DNA of 64,000 nucleotides, from assembly GCF_001512295.1 (NCBI RefSeq), contig NZ_LNUP01000015.1, positions 467,058 to 531,057 on the forward strand, in the 5' to 3' direction. Source of the DNA: Pseudomonas sp. EpS/L25 (GTDB lineage Bacteria > Pseudomonadota > Gammaproteobacteria > Pseudomonadales > Pseudomonadaceae). A program made the position numbers and the translations under genes. Below, piece after piece: positions 27,101 through 35,742 of the stretch. Position 1 is the first letter of the stretch; the number at the start of each line of letters is the position of its first letter. A model generated the notes under the pieces. It did not search any database and was not told the origin of the DNA. It worked only from the letters and a program-made list of their open reading frames with translations.

Positions 27101-28283
27101 CGCCCGGGATGCCACCGCCGACCATGTGCAGGCCAGCGAGGCGGCTACTCAGCAGGCCCAGCAGCGCGCCCTGGGGCAGCTCAAGGACGAGTTCTTCGCG
27201 GTGATGTCCCACGAGCTCAAGCACCCGCTCAACCTCATCCAGCTCAACAGCGAACTCCTCACCCGTTCGCCGGTGCTGCGCGACGTGCCCCTGGCGCGCC
27301 GGGCCACCGAGGCCATCCAGCGCGCAGTGCGCAGCCAGGCGCAGATCATCGACGATCTGCTGGACCTGTCGCGCATCCGCACCGGCAAGCTCAAGCTGGA
27401 GCGGCAGAGCCTGGACCTGGCCCAGCAGTTGCGCGAGATCGCCGAGGTGGTCAGGCCGCTCGCCGGGGAGGTCGAGGTCAGCTGCGCGCAGTGGCCGACG
27501 ACGCCGCTGTTCGTCTGGGCGGACGCCACCCGCGTCGGCCAGATCGTCTGGAACCTGCTCAACAACGCCATCAAGTTCACGCCCGCCGGTGGGCGGGTGG
27601 AGATCGCCCTGGGGGTGGACGGCGAGGACGCCCGGCTGGACGTCAGGGATACCGGGCAGGGTATCGCCCCTGACTTCCTGCCGCGGGTGTTCGAGATGTT
27701 TGGCCAGGCGGAGATGAAGTACACCGCCCGCGCCCAACATGGCCTGGGCATCGGCCTGGCGCTGGTCAAGCAACTGGTGGAGGCCCATGGCGGACGCATC
27801 GAAGCCTATTCCGCAGGGCTCGACCAGGGCGCGCGCTTCAGTGTCTGGCTACCGCTGTGCCAGGGCGAGCGGCCGAGTGTCCTGGAGTCGCGTACCGACG
27901 ACCAGTCCATCGCCGGACTGCGGGTGCTGCTGGTGGACGACTCCCCCGACATCGTCGAGACCCTGCAACTGCTGCTGGAAGAAGAGGGCGTAGCGGTCAC
28001 CGCCGCCACCGATTCGCGCAATGGCCTGGTGTTGGCCCAGGCCCAGGACTTCGACGTCATCCTTTCCGACATCGGCATGCCGGAGATGGATGGCCATGAA
28101 TTCCTGCGCCAGATACGCACCGGCGACCGCAACGTCGGCACCCCGGCGGTGGCGCTGTCCGGCTATGGCACGCGGCTGGATGTCGACAAGGCGCGGGCGG
28201 CGGGCTTCGCCCGGCACCTGAACAAGCCGGTCAGCTTCGAGGCACTGATCGCCGTGCTGCACGAGCTGCAGGTGGCCGACTGA
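24165..28283 (+). CDS. CheB-CheR-PAS-histidine kinase-receiver fusion protein
   Basis: The protein has 1372 residues and no membrane segment. The CheB methylesterase domain (about 22-205) keeps Ser31 (GASAGG), His58 (VVMHLS) and Asp150 (SGNGADG) but has no receiver in front. The CheR methyltransferase domain (about 220-500) has the SAM motif SAACSSGEEAYSLAM and SCRNLLIYLD. A heptad-rich coiled coil (about 675-747, repeated ELxxxNEEL) leads to two PAS domains (about 750-985). Then come HisKA with His1016 (SHELKHPLN), HATPase (NNAIKF, DTGQGI), and a C-terminal receiver with Asp1302 (SDIGMPEMDG). It probably couples receptor-like methylation chemistry to a phosphorelay. No cognate chemotaxis operon is adjacent. 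Confidence 0.93.
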   Translation: MSNQADVARPNDSKHLIPSDLPFPVVGIGASAGGIQALLHFFEAMPADCGMAFVVVMHLSPEHQSNLDQILQRATRLPVQQVVQPVPIQAEHVYVIPPGADLTMNDGYLRLSQAERPQGDHVAVDLFFRTLADVHRTRAIAIVLSGNGADGAVGLARVKEQGGVTLAQAPEDAEFESMPSSAITTGMVDFVLPVVEMPQKLLELATTISTLSQGELRHFDLDARVPEPSSKAVQLALRDILTLLRTRTGHNFKQYKTATVLRRVERRMQVNAIADMPAYAGFLHDHPEETPALLKDMLIGVTNFFRDREAFEALERDVVPELFEQLQGAADDQELRVWSAACSSGEEAYSLAMLFTEQAELRQSGARLQVFATDLDEHALAIARHGVYPGSIVTDVAPARLRQHLLKEQNQYRVKKELREKVLFAQHNLLSDPPFSRLDLISCRNLLIYLDREVQAEILHTFHFALRPGGYLFLGSSESADVQSSLFATVDKKNRIYRAKHTTSVGRPTPMLNLNPGVHSVRLPPHQVGRRKKVSFAEVHQRVLEQYAPPSIIVDRESNIVHLSERAGRFLRYVGGEPSYNLPALVLEELRLELRTALFQALQSNKSIEARRVHIQRDERSYYINMVVRPFRDSDTSTDYLLVLFDEVEDVMSTDSPSDHAEAKDSVLTQLEAELQRTKEQLQLTIEQSETSTEELKASNEELQAINEELRSATEELETSKEELQSINEELITVNYELKSKIEETGKINDDLQNLITSTDIATVFVDRGMRIKRFTPRATSIFNMIVSDTGRSLLDITHRLDYPELATDANQVFESLGLIEREVRSQDDRWYLARLLPYRTAEDRIEGAVLTFIDVTERRLAQDRARAGEENMRLMTQNIHNCAIVTLDARGIIDSWNGGATRLFGYSEREALGQPVGLIFTPEDIAAQVPEAEMRSADEHGAAHDERWLRRKDGSRLYCTGVLSRMSNASGGRGYAKIARDATADHVQASEAATQQAQQRALGQLKDEFFAVMSHELKHPLNLIQLNSELLTRSPVLRDVPLARRATEAIQRAVRSQAQIIDDLLDLSRIRTGKLKLERQSLDLAQQLREIAEVVRPLAGEVEVSCAQWPTTPLFVWADATRVGQIVWNLLNNAIKFTPAGGRVEIALGVDGEDARLDVRDTGQGIAPDFLPRVFEMFGQAEMKYTARAQHGLGIGLALVKQLVEAHGGRIEAYSAGLDQGARFSVWLPLCQGERPSVLESRTDDQSIAGLRVLLVDDSPDIVETLQLLLEEEGVAVTAATDSRNGLVLAQAQDFDVILSDIGMPEMDGHEFLRQIRTGDRNVGTPAVALSGYGTRLDVDKARAAGFARHLNKPVSFEALIAVLHELQVAD

Positions 28284-28401
28284 AGGCATGCCTCGGCGCG
28301 GGGAGGGTTACATAGTCAGATGATTCGCGGCACACTCGGGGCCAGCCGCGGCGCCGGCCCATCCGGGGCGGACGCCGCGTTTCCCGCCAGAGGAGCACGC
28401 G

Positions 28402-29292
28402 ATGACCCGTCTCACCGCCCAGGATTTCTCGCCCGAACTGCTCGAACTCTACGACTTCTATGTCCATGGCCGCATCAGTCGGCGCGACTTCCTCGACCGC
28501 GCCGGTGCCTGCGCCGCGGTCCTGGGGCTGTCGGCCACCGGGGTGCTGGCGGCGCTGAGCCCCAACTACGCCCTGGCCACCCAGGTGGAATTCACCGACC
28601 CGGACATCGTCGCCGAATACGTCTACTACCCCTCGCCCAAGGGCCACGGGCGGGTGCGCGGCTATCTGGTGCGTCCGGCCAAGGCCAGCGGCAAGGTGCC
28701 GGCGGTGGTGGTGGTGCACGAGAATCGCGGGCTCAATCCCTATATCGAGGACGTGGCCCGGCGCCTGGCCAAGGCCGGCTACCTGGCCCTGGCACCGGAC
28801 GGCCTGACCTCCATGGGCGGCTATCCCGGCAACGACGACAAGGGTCGCGACCTGCAGCAGCAGGTCGATCCCGCGAAGTTGATGAACGACTTCTTCGCCG
28901 CCGTGGAAACCCTGATGAGCCATGAATTCAGTACCGGCAAGGTCGGCATCACCGGCTTCTGCTATGGCGGCGGGGTGGCCAATGCCGCTGCCGTGGCCTA
29001 TCCCGAACTGGCTGCGGCGGTGCCCTTCTATGGCCGCCAGCCGCGCGCCGAAGAGGTGGCCGCGATCAAGGCGCCCTTGCTGATCCATTACGCCGAGAAC
29101 GATCCGCGCATCAACGAGGGCGCGGCCGCCTACGAAGAGGCGCTCAAGGCCCAGGGCAAGACCTTCGAGGTGCAGCGCTATCCCGGCACTACCCACGGCT
29201 TCCACAACGATTCCACCCCGCGCTACGACGCAGCCGCGGCCACCCTGGCCTGGGAGCGCACCCTGGGCTGGTTCGGGCGTTACCTGAGCTGA
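28402..29292 (+). CDS. Dienelactone hydrolase-family protein with twin-arginine-like leader
   Basis: The protein has 296 residues. An N-terminal region with SRRDFLDRAG followed by a hydrophobic stretch (ACAAVLGLSATGVLAAL) resembles a twin-arginine signal placed unusually deep (about residues 26-55), as in the YghX group of this family. The alpha/beta hydrolase part has the nucleophile cysteine in GFCYGGG, the acid in HYAENDPRIN and the histidine in TTHGFHND. Family members hydrolyse lactone or ester bonds, but the natural substrate is unknown. AGAGGAG lies eight bases before the ATG. It is probably monocistronic. Confidence 0.85.
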   Translation: MTRLTAQDFSPELLELYDFYVHGRISRRDFLDRAGACAAVLGLSATGVLAALSPNYALATQVEFTDPDIVAEYVYYPSPKGHGRVRGYLVRPAKASGKVPAVVVVHENRGLNPYIEDVARRLAKAGYLALAPDGLTSMGGYPGNDDKGRDLQQQVDPAKLMNDFFAAVETLMSHEFSTGKVGITGFCYGGGVANAAAVAYPELAAAVPFYGRQPRAEEVAAIKAPLLIHYAENDPRINEGAAAYEEALKAQGKTFEVQRYPGTTHGFHNDSTPRYDAAAATLAWERTLGWFGRYLS

Positions 29293-29384
29293 CCCGGGGC
29301 TATCCCGGATGCCGAGCAGCCCAGCCTGAGAAGGACCATGCGAGTCCGGCGTTCAGGCCCGACCAGCAGTCTTGTATGGCCATG

Positions 29385-29711
29385 GGGGTCCGCCGATATG
29401 GCCGCTCCTACGGAGCGATCGCCCTATCGCGGCCATGGGCCGCTCCTACGAGTGGGGGGCACGGCGGTTTATCGCGATTTCGCCGGGCGAGGTAATTGAA
29501 CGCCTGCTCGGATAGCCCCTCTCCGTTCGGGAGAGGGTTGGAATAAGGACGCCCCTCGCCACGAAGTCTCCAGTGGAAAAGGCTGCGCCGTTTTCCACGC
29601 TACGTGAGGTATCCGTGATGCGATAGTACAGCCGCTCCTACAGAGAGTGGGGCTCGTGTAGGAGCGGCCCATGGCCGCGATAAGACCGCATCGGCGGACC
29701 GCCATGGCTGC
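29385..29711. repeat. Cluster of REP-type and palindromic intergenic repeats
   Basis: The 500-bp gap between the hydrolase and the convergent hybrid kinase gene (29293-29792) has no gene. It carries two inverted pairs of the GTAGGAGCGGCC/GGCCGCGAT repeat (about 29398-29450 and 29630-29683), extended by GGCGGACCGCCATGG. It also holds one copy of the 26-bp palindrome (29573-29598) and one CCCCTCTCCGTTCGGGAGAG hairpin (29517-29536). The mix resembles that at 62.7-63.3 kb. Confidence 0.72.
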
Positions 29712-29792
29712 GATCCGCATACCGTCCCGCTGGATACAGGCAGCGTTGCGCTGCACTGCGCCCAGCGCCAACCGAGAGGCGCCGTGGGTCGT

Positions 29793-32700
29793 TCAGGTGC
29801 CCTCGATCAAGTCACGGATGCGGATCGCCAGGGCGTCCATGGCGAAGGGCTTGGTCATCACGTGCATGCCGGGCTCCAGGTGGCCATTGCCGACCACGGC
29901 GGTCTCGGCGTAGCCGGTGATGAACAGCACCTTGAGCCCCGGCCTGCGCTGGCGGGCGGCGTCGGCCATCTGCCGGCCGTTCATGCCGCCGGGCAGGCCG
30001 ACGTCGCTGACCAGCAGGTCGATGCGTACGTCGGACTCCAGCAGCCGTAGCCCGGAGCTGGCGTCGGCGGCTTCCAGGGCGGCGTAGCCCAGTTCTTCGA
30101 GGACCTCGGTGACCAGCATCCGCACCGTGGGCTCGTCGTCCACCACCAGCACCGTCTCGCCCTGGCCGACGCGGGACAGTGCCGGTTGGCTGGCGGCCCG
30201 CTCGGCGCTGACGGGGGCCTCGCGGTGGCGCGGCAGGAACAGGGTGACGCTGGTGCCCTGGCCGACCTGGGAATGGATGCGCGCCTGGCCGCCGGACTGG
30301 CGCACGAAACCATAGATCATCGACAGGCCCAGGCCGGTGCCGACGCCGATGGGCTTGGTGGTGAAGAAGGGATCGAAGGCCTTGGCGATCACCTCGGGCG
30401 GCATGCCGCAACCGTTGTCGGTCACGGAGAGGGCGATGTACTCGCCGGGCTCCAGGTCGCGCAGGCGCCCCATGCGCGCATCCAGGGCGCGGTTGGCGGT
30501 CTCGATGTAGATGCGGCCGCCCTCGGGCATGGCGTCGCGGGCGTTGATGCAGAGGTTGAGCAGGGCGTTTTCCAGCTGCGGCGGATCGACCAGGGTCGAC
30601 CAGAGATCGCTGGCCGCCGCCACCTCGATCTGGATCGCCGGACCCACGGTGCGGCGGATCAGGTCTTCCATGCCGGCGACCAGCCGGTTGATGTCGGTGG
30701 GCTTGGGGTCCAGCGTCTGGCGGCGGGAGAAGGCCAGCAGCCGGTGGGTGAGGGCGGCGGCGCGAATGGCGGCGCCCTGGGCGGCGGTAGTGTAGCGTTC
30801 GAGATTGTTCAGCCGGCCCTGGCCGATGCGCACGGTGAGCAGGTCAAGACTGCCGACGATGCCGGCGAGCAGGTTGTTGAAGTCGTGGGCCAGGCCGCCG
30901 GTGAGCTGGCCGACCGCTTCCATCTTCTGTGATTGGCGCAACTGTTCTTCCAGCAACGCCTGGGTTTCGGCGGCTTCCTTTTCGCGGGTGATGTCGCGCC
31001 CGGCGCCGGTGAGGTGGTCCTGGTCGGGGTCCAGGGAGAGGGTCCAGGAGAGCCAGTGCCAGTCGCCGCTGGCCGCCAGCACGCGATTCTCCAGCCGCGC
31101 CGGCAGCCCGCTGCGGTGCAGCTCATCGAGGGCCGCCAGCACCTTCGGCAGGTCGTCGGGATGGATGAGTTCGGTGTAGGGCCGGCTGAGCAATTCCGCT
31201 TCGGAATAGCCCAGGTGCCGGGACCAGGACGGACTCACCCGCAACAGCTGCCCGGCGAAATCGGCGACCAGCAGCAGGTCCTCGCTGAGCGCCCAGAGCC
31301 GGTCACGCTCGGCGGTGCGGGCCTGCACCTCCTGGCTGAGGCTCAGGTTCTGCGCCTGGATCAGCGCCTGGGCGTCGCGCTGGGTGGTGACGTCCTGGGC
31401 GAAGACGTAGAAGCCATCCACGGCGCCTTTGGCATCGCGCCGCGGACGGTAGTGGATGTCGGCGATCCGGCGGCGGCTATCCGGCCAGGGCCACGGCAGG
31501 TCGAGGCGCGCCGGGATGCCGTCCAGGGCGGCCTGGATGGCATGCTGGCGGGCGGCGAACAGCGCGGGCGAGAAGACCTCGGGCATGCGGCGCCCGACGA
31601 GGCCGTCCGGGGCCTCCTTGAACCACCTGGGCGCCTCGGCGTTGGCGAAGCGATAGACCAGGTCGCGATCGACGAAGGCGATCAGGCAGGGCAGGGTGTC
31701 GGCCACCAGGCGCAGGTTCATCTCGCTGTCGTGCAGCGCGTGCTCCGCGGTGAGGCGCGCGGTGGCCGAGCGGGTGCGGCTGGCCACCTCGCGGATGAAC
31801 TGGAGTTCGTGGGGCGCCCAGTGGCGTGGAGTGCGGGAACTGACGTAGAGCAGGGCGACGAAGCGGTGGTGCTCGAACAGCGGGGTGTTGACGAAGGCGC
31901 GGGTGTCCAGGGTCCGCAGGGCGGCGAGGTTGTCGCGGGTACGGGGATCGTCCTGGACGTCTGCGATCACCACGGTCTCGCCGCGCTTGAAGTCCTCGAC
32001 ATAGCTGCCGTAGTCGCGGAAATTCAGGGTGCCCACCAGGCTCCGTGCGCCGGGGACGGTCCAGTCGCGCTCCACGGTGATGGTCTCGGCATCGGCATCC
32101 ACCAGGCCGTAGCCCACCAGGTGGGCGCCGAGGGTGGTGCCCAGGGTGGCGCAGGCCACCTCGGTGACGGCCGCGCTGTCATCGAGATGGTTGAAGCGCT
32201 CGCCCAGCTCCAGCAGCGCCAGGCGATAGCGGTCCTCGTGGCGCTTGGCCTGGGCGGCGAGTTCCCGCTCGGTGACCTCCAGGAAGAGCACCAGGAAACT
32301 GTCCGGCCCGGCCTTGTGCGCATGGCCTTCGTACCAGCGCCCGTCGTGGTGGAATTGCCGCACGTAGCTGACCGACTGACCGGTATCGACCACCCGGGTG
32401 AAATCCTCCACCCAGCTGTCTTCCAGCTCGGGAAAGAGTTCACGGGCGCTGCGGCCGACGGTCTGTTCCGCGCTGAGCCCGAAGAGGCGCGACCAAGCAC
32501 GGTTGACCTGGTCGTGGCGCCAGTCCCGCCCACGGCCCTGTTCATCGCGCAGGATGGTGCCGAGGATGAAACCTTCCTCCAGTTGCTCGAACAGGTCGCG
32601 CCAGTAGCGCTCGCTTTCCAGCAGGCGTCGCTGGACGTCGCCGAGGCTGAGCTCGCTGGCGCGCAGGGCTTCGCCGGCTAGGTGCTGGGCGGTGCGATCG

Positions 32701-33134
32701 CGCAGGATCTTGACGAAGCCGGTGTGGCGCCCGGCATCGTCGTGCAGCGGGTGCATCTCGCCGCTGGCCCAGAAGCGCGTCCCGTCGCGGCGCAGGTGCC
32801 AGCGCTCGTCCTCGGCCCGGCCATCGCGCCGCGCCAGCCGCATTTCCAGGCCGGCGCGGTCGCTGCGATTGTCTTCCGGGGTGAAGAAACGCTCGGCCGG
32901 GCCGCCGCGTATCTCCTCGGCGGTCCAGCCCAGCAGGCGTTCGGCGCCGCTGTTCCAGTCGGTGATGGTGCCTTTGGGGTCGAGCACGATCATGGCGAAG
33001 TCGATGGCGCCATCGAAGATCGCCAGGCGCCGCTGGGTATCCTGGGGCTGCAGGGCGCAGCGCGCCTCTAGGGCGGCGCGAAGGCGGTGCACTTCCGCCT
33101 GGAGGTCGGCGTAGGAGGGAGTCTGTTCAGCCAT
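29793..33134 (-). CDS. Hybrid sensor histidine kinase with multiple PAS and a GAF domain
   Basis: The protein has 1113 residues and is soluble. After a short coiled coil come PAS domains at about 38-150 and 170-295, a GAF domain at about 300-460, and PAS domains at about 470-590 and 610-720. HisKA has His750 in [13 protein letters not shown], the HATPase domain has [10 protein letters not shown] and GTGLGLSMI, and the C-terminal receiver (about 985-1113) has Asp1044 in [10 protein letters not shown] and KPF. The kinase core is of the type with HDFNN at the phospho-site. Signals could be redox, light or small molecules; no cofactor-binding cysteine or histidine was identified. It is divergent from the receiver gene at 33373, with 238 bp between them. 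Confidence 0.92.
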   Translation of the reverse strand: MAEQTPSYADLQAEVHRLRAALEARCALQPQDTQRRLAIFDGAIDFAMIVLDPKGTITDWNSGAERLLGWTAEEIRGGPAERFFTPEDNRSDRAGLEMRLARRDGRAEDERWHLRRDGTRFWASGEMHPLHDDAGRHTGFVKILRDRTAQHLAGEALRASELSLGDVQRRLLESERYWRDLFEQLEEGFILGTILRDEQGRGRDWRHDQVNRAWSRLFGLSAEQTVGRSARELFPELEDSWVEDFTRVVDTGQSVSYVRQFHHDGRWYEGHAHKAGPDSFLVLFLEVTERELAAQAKRHEDRYRLALLELGERFNHLDDSAAVTEVACATLGTTLGAHLVGYGLVDADAETITVERDWTVPGARSLVGTLNFRDYGSYVEDFKRGETVVIADVQDDPRTRDNLAALRTLDTRAFVNTPLFEHHRFVALLYVSSRTPRHWAPHELQFIREVASRTRSATARLTAEHALHDSEMNLRLVADTLPCLIAFVDRDLVYRFANAEAPRWFKEAPDGLVGRRMPEVFSPALFAARQHAIQAALDGIPARLDLPWPWPDSRRRIADIHYRPRRDAKGAVDGFYVFAQDVTTQRDAQALIQAQNLSLSQEVQARTAERDRLWALSEDLLLVADFAGQLLRVSPSWSRHLGYSEAELLSRPYTELIHPDDLPKVLAALDELHRSGLPARLENRVLAASGDWHWLSWTLSLDPDQDHLTGAGRDITREKEAAETQALLEEQLRQSQKMEAVGQLTGGLAHDFNNLLAGIVGSLDLLTVRIGQGRLNNLERYTTAAQGAAIRAAALTHRLLAFSRRQTLDPKPTDINRLVAGMEDLIRRTVGPAIQIEVAAASDLWSTLVDPPQLENALLNLCINARDAMPEGGRIYIETANRALDARMGRLRDLEPGEYIALSVTDNGCGMPPEVIAKAFDPFFTTKPIGVGTGLGLSMIYGFVRQSGGQARIHSQVGQGTSVTLFLPRHREAPVSAERAASQPALSRVGQGETVLVVDDEPTVRMLVTEVLEELGYAALEAADASSGLRLLESDVRIDLLVSDVGLPGGMNGRQMADAARQRRPGLKVLFITGYAETAVVGNGHLEPGMHVMTKPFAMDALAIRIRDLIEGT

Positions 33135-33343
33135 GGGGTCGTCGAAGCGGAGGGTAGACGGTACCGAGGAAGGTGGAGCCTGGAGGGCTTACCAAAGAGA
33201 GTCCAGCGTGACGCAGGGATTCCGGAGAAATTTTCCGCCCAATCGGGAATTAAGTCGTCGCTGGCGCATCAGACAGGTGCGGACGGGTAGCGACCAGCCG
33301 TCCATCCGCATCCTGTGATCCAAGTCAGGTAAAGTCGGTCCAT

Positions 33344-33358
33344 ATTAGTCGTACTAAT
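33344..33358. promoter_or_regulatory. Palindrome upstream of the single-domain receiver gene
   Basis: ATTAGT-CGT-ACTAAT is a perfect 6-bp inverted repeat with a 3-bp spacer, 15 bases before the ATG at 33373 and 210 bases upstream of the divergent hybrid kinase. Its position suits an operator, but no regulator is known. Confidence 0.35.
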
Positions 33359-33372
33359 GAAGTAGCGTTGCC

Positions 33373-33756
33373 ATGACCGATGCAATAACACCCGTTGCCA
33401 TTACCACCGTGCTGGTCGTCGAGGACGATCCGGTACTGCGTTCCCTGGCGACGGAGGTATTCGAGATGGAAGGCTACGCCGTGCAGTCCTTCGCCACCGC
33501 CGATGCCGCCTGGGCCTGGCTGGACGAGGATCCCGCGCCGCCGGACCTGCTCTTCACCGACGTGCGCATGCCCGGCCGGCTCGATGGCCTCGCCCTGGCC
33601 AAGCAGGTACGCCAGCGCTTCGCCGAGCTGCCCATCCTGGTCTCCTCCGGCTACACCGGCCAGCAGTACGCCGAGCGTGAAGAGCGCGCGCTGTTCCTAC
33701 CCAAACCCTGGACCATCGACCAGTTGCTGCACGCCTGCCACCAGCTCGGTATCTAG
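33373..33756 (+). CDS. Stand-alone receiver-domain response regulator
   Basis: The protein has 127 residues and is a single CheY-like receiver without an output domain. Acidic pocket residues are in VVEDDP, the phospho-acceptor is Asp63 (LLFTDVRMPG), the switch region is LVSSGYTG and the lysine is in FLPKPWT. It lies divergent from the multi-PAS hybrid kinase and end to end with another single receiver gene, so it may be a phosphorelay intermediate or target of that kinase. The ATG at 33373 has little Shine-Dalgarno complementarity. Confidence 0.85.
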   Translation: MTDAITPVAITTVLVVEDDPVLRSLATEVFEMEGYAVQSFATADAAWAWLDEDPAPPDLLFTDVRMPGRLDGLALAKQVRQRFAELPILVSSGYTGQQYAEREERALFLPKPWTIDQLLHACHQLGI

Positions 33757-33757
33757 T

Positions 33758-34150
33758 CTAGTCTTGTGCCTGGCGCGCCTGTGCCAGGCGGACCGCCGCA
33801 TCCACCTGGTCGAGCGTCCAGGGCTTCTGCAGGAAGACCACCCGGGGCGGCAGCCTCGTGGTGATCTCGTAACCGTATCCCGAGGTGATCAGCATGGGCA
33901 GGTCTGGCCAGCGCTGACTCAGCAGCTGCACCAGTTCACCCCCCTTCAGCTGGCCGGGCATGAGGTGGTCGGTGACCAGCAGTGCCGGCGGCGCCGGCCG
34001 CTGCAGCAGCTGGACCAGGGCGTCGTCGGCCGTGTCGAACCTCAGGCAGGTCCAGCCCAGGCTGGCTTCGAGGTGATTGCCCAGCAGCTCGCCGAGCAGC
34101 TCGTTGTCTTCGATGACGACGGCATAGGGATGGGCGCTGGCTAGGTTCAT
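33758..34150 (-). CDS. Stand-alone receiver-domain protein
   Basis: The protein has 130 residues. It has a receiver fold with acidic residues in VVIEDNE, a phospho-acceptor candidate Asp61 in LLVTDHLMPG, LITSGYGY and the lysine in FLQKPWT. It shares the KPWTxDQ ending with the receiver encoded at 33373-33756. The two genes converge with a single base between their stop codons, so they are probably an old duplicated pair now in opposite orientation. No DNA-binding or enzymatic output domain is present. A second phospho-relay role is inferred only. Confidence 0.82.
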   Translation of the reverse strand: MNLASAHPYAVVIEDNELLGELLGNHLEASLGWTCLRFDTADDALVQLLQRPAPPALLVTDHLMPGQLKGGELVQLLSQRWPDLPMLITSGYGYEITTRLPPRVVFLQKPWTLDQVDAAVRLAQARQAQD

Positions 34151-34215
34151 CGAGCGTTCCGGAATTCACACGGGGGCGACTTCCGGAAGCTTAGCAGTTT
34201 CATGGTATGACTAAT

Positions 34216-35223
34216 TTAGATATCCAGGACTATCTTGCCGAAGTGGCTGCCGTCCTTATGGAAGGCGAAGGCCTGGGCGATCTCCTGCAGCGGGTAGTGG
34301 CGGTCGATCACTGGCTTGATCCCGGTACTCTCAAGGGCGCGGATCAGGTCTTGCTGATGGCGCCGGCTGCCGACGATCAGGCCTTGCAGGCGCTGGTGGC
34401 GGCGCATCAGATTGGCGGTGGGGACCTGGCCCTCGACGCCGGTGAGCACTCCAATCAATGCCAGGTGGCCATGGATACGGGCGGCCTGGATCGATTGCGC
34501 CAGGGTCGCCGGCCCGCCGACTTCCACCACGATGTCCACCCCGCGGCCGCCGGTGATGGCCTGCACCTTGGCTCCCCATTCCGGTTCTTCGCGGTAGTTG
34601 ATCAGGTGATCGGCGCCCAGGGCATAGGCGCGCTGCAGCTTCTCATCCGAGGACGAGGTGGCGATCACCGTGGCACCCATGGCCTTGGCGAATTGCAGGG
34701 CGAAGATGGACACCCCGCCGGTGCCCATCACCAGCACGCTGTCGCCGGCCTTGAGACCGCCGTCCACCACCAGGGCGCGCCAGGCGGTGAGGCCGGCGGT
34801 GGTCAGGGTGGCCGCCTCGGCATGGCTGTAGCCCCGCGGCGCGCGGGTGAAGGCGGTGGCCGGGCGCACCACCACCTCGCAGGCGAAGCCGTCGACGCCA
34901 TCGCCCGGCGTGGTGGAAAAGTCGTCGAGGGGCGGCTCGCCGTCGAGCCAGGTGGGGAAGAAGGTGGACACCACGGGATCGCCCACGGCGAAGTCGCTGA
35001 CGCCCGGTCCCACGGCCTCGACCACGCCTGCCCCATCGGACATGGGGATGCGACCGTCGGCGGCGGGCATCTTGCCGAGCACCACGCCGAGGTCATGGAA
35101 ATTCAGCGAACTGGCCTTGATCCGCACGCGGATCTCGCCGGCCCCGGGCTGGCCAGGATCGGGCAGCTCGCAGCTTTCCAGTTGGTCGAGTCCACCGGGT
35201 TTGCGTAGGCGTATGGCTTTCAT
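34216..35223 (-). CDS. Zinc-independent MDR-superfamily alcohol dehydrogenase/quinone oxidoreductase
   Basis: The protein has 335 residues. It has the GroES-like N-terminal domain (MKAIRLRKPGGLDQLE, VRIKASSLNFHDLGVVLG) and a Rossmann domain with VLVMGTGGVSIFALQFAKAMGA. The cysteine and histidine ligands of catalytic zinc and the four-cysteine structural zinc loop are absent; NFHDL replaces the zinc cysteine region. This points to an NADP-dependent quinone or enone reductase rather than a zinc alcohol dehydrogenase. The substrate is unknown. The start at 35223 has GGAGGA upstream. The gene sits downstream of the DUF4398 genes on the same strand but behind a strong hairpin. Confidence 0.85.
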   Translation of the reverse strand: MKAIRLRKPGGLDQLESCELPDPGQPGAGEIRVRIKASSLNFHDLGVVLGKMPAADGRIPMSDGAGVVEAVGPGVSDFAVGDPVVSTFFPTWLDGEPPLDDFSTTPGDGVDGFACEVVVRPATAFTRAPRGYSHAEAATLTTAGLTAWRALVVDGGLKAGDSVLVMGTGGVSIFALQFAKAMGATVIATSSSDEKLQRAYALGADHLINYREEPEWGAKVQAITGGRGVDIVVEVGGPATLAQSIQAARIHGHLALIGVLTGVEGQVPTANLMRRHQRLQGLIVGSRRHQQDLIRALESTGIKPVIDRHYPLQEIAQAFAFHKDGSHFGKIVLDI

Positions 35224-35282
35224 GGGGAATCCTCCAGACAGGGGACGAGCGAGGGCTCGCGGGTCTGTAGAGGACCACGGCA

Positions 35283-35318
35283 GGGGGCGCAGGATTCCCG
35301 GACAGGGCCTGCGCCCCC
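35283..35318 (-). terminator. Strong GC hairpin after the DUF4398 gene pair
   Basis: GGGGGCGCAGG (35283-35293) pairs perfectly over 11 bp with CCTGCGCCCCC (35308-35318), six bases after the stop of the second DUF4398 gene and before the MDR gene. There is no clear T-tract on the minus strand. Confidence 0.5.
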
Positions 35319-35323
35319 GAACC

Positions 35324-35713
35324 TCACTTCACCGCTTTCTGCAGCTGTTGCAGCTGTTGGGTGCGGGTGTTCAGGCGGGCCTCGCCGCGTTCGGCATCGG
35401 TTTTCTTCAGCTCGGCTTCGGCCAGGCGCAGCTTGATGGTCTGCATGGCGGTCTGGATGCGCTGCTGGGTCAGGTAGGCCAGCTGGTCGACGGTCTTCTC
35501 GTTCTCACCGTCCTTGTAGGCCTTGTCGGCCTTGGCCAGCCAGGTACCGGCATCCTTGGTCTCCAGGGCGGCCAACTGGGCGGCCTGGGGCTGGGATTCC
35601 AGGGCGGCGTAGTCGTTGCGCGCCTTTTCCAGGTTGGGGTTGGGCGGGGTGGCGCAGGCGGCCAGGGTGAGGGTCAGCGCCGACAGCACCGGAAGCAGGA
35701 AAGATTTACGCAT
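35324..35713 (-). CDS. DUF4398-type lipoprotein, second of a pair
   Basis: The protein has 129 residues. A lipoprotein signal ends LAAC with the lipidated cysteine at residue 20. The mature part is almost all helix, with LEKARNDYAALESQPQAA and a long Glu/Lys/Gln-rich coiled coil ending in LQQLQKAVK. It matches the short DUF4398 lipoproteins that often occur in pairs near OmpA-like genes in pseudomonads. A periplasmic or outer-membrane scaffold role is possible, but function is unknown. It follows its paralogue by 29 bp and probably shares its transcript. Confidence 0.75.
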   Translation of the reverse strand: MRKSFLLPVLSALTLTLAACATPPNPNLEKARNDYAALESQPQAAQLAALETKDAGTWLAKADKAYKDGENEKTVDQLAYLTQQRIQTAMQTIKLRLAEAELKKTDAERGEARLNTRTQQLQQLQKAVK

Positions 35714-35742
35714 GGGCTTTGTCCTTCAAGAGAGCGGGCAGC

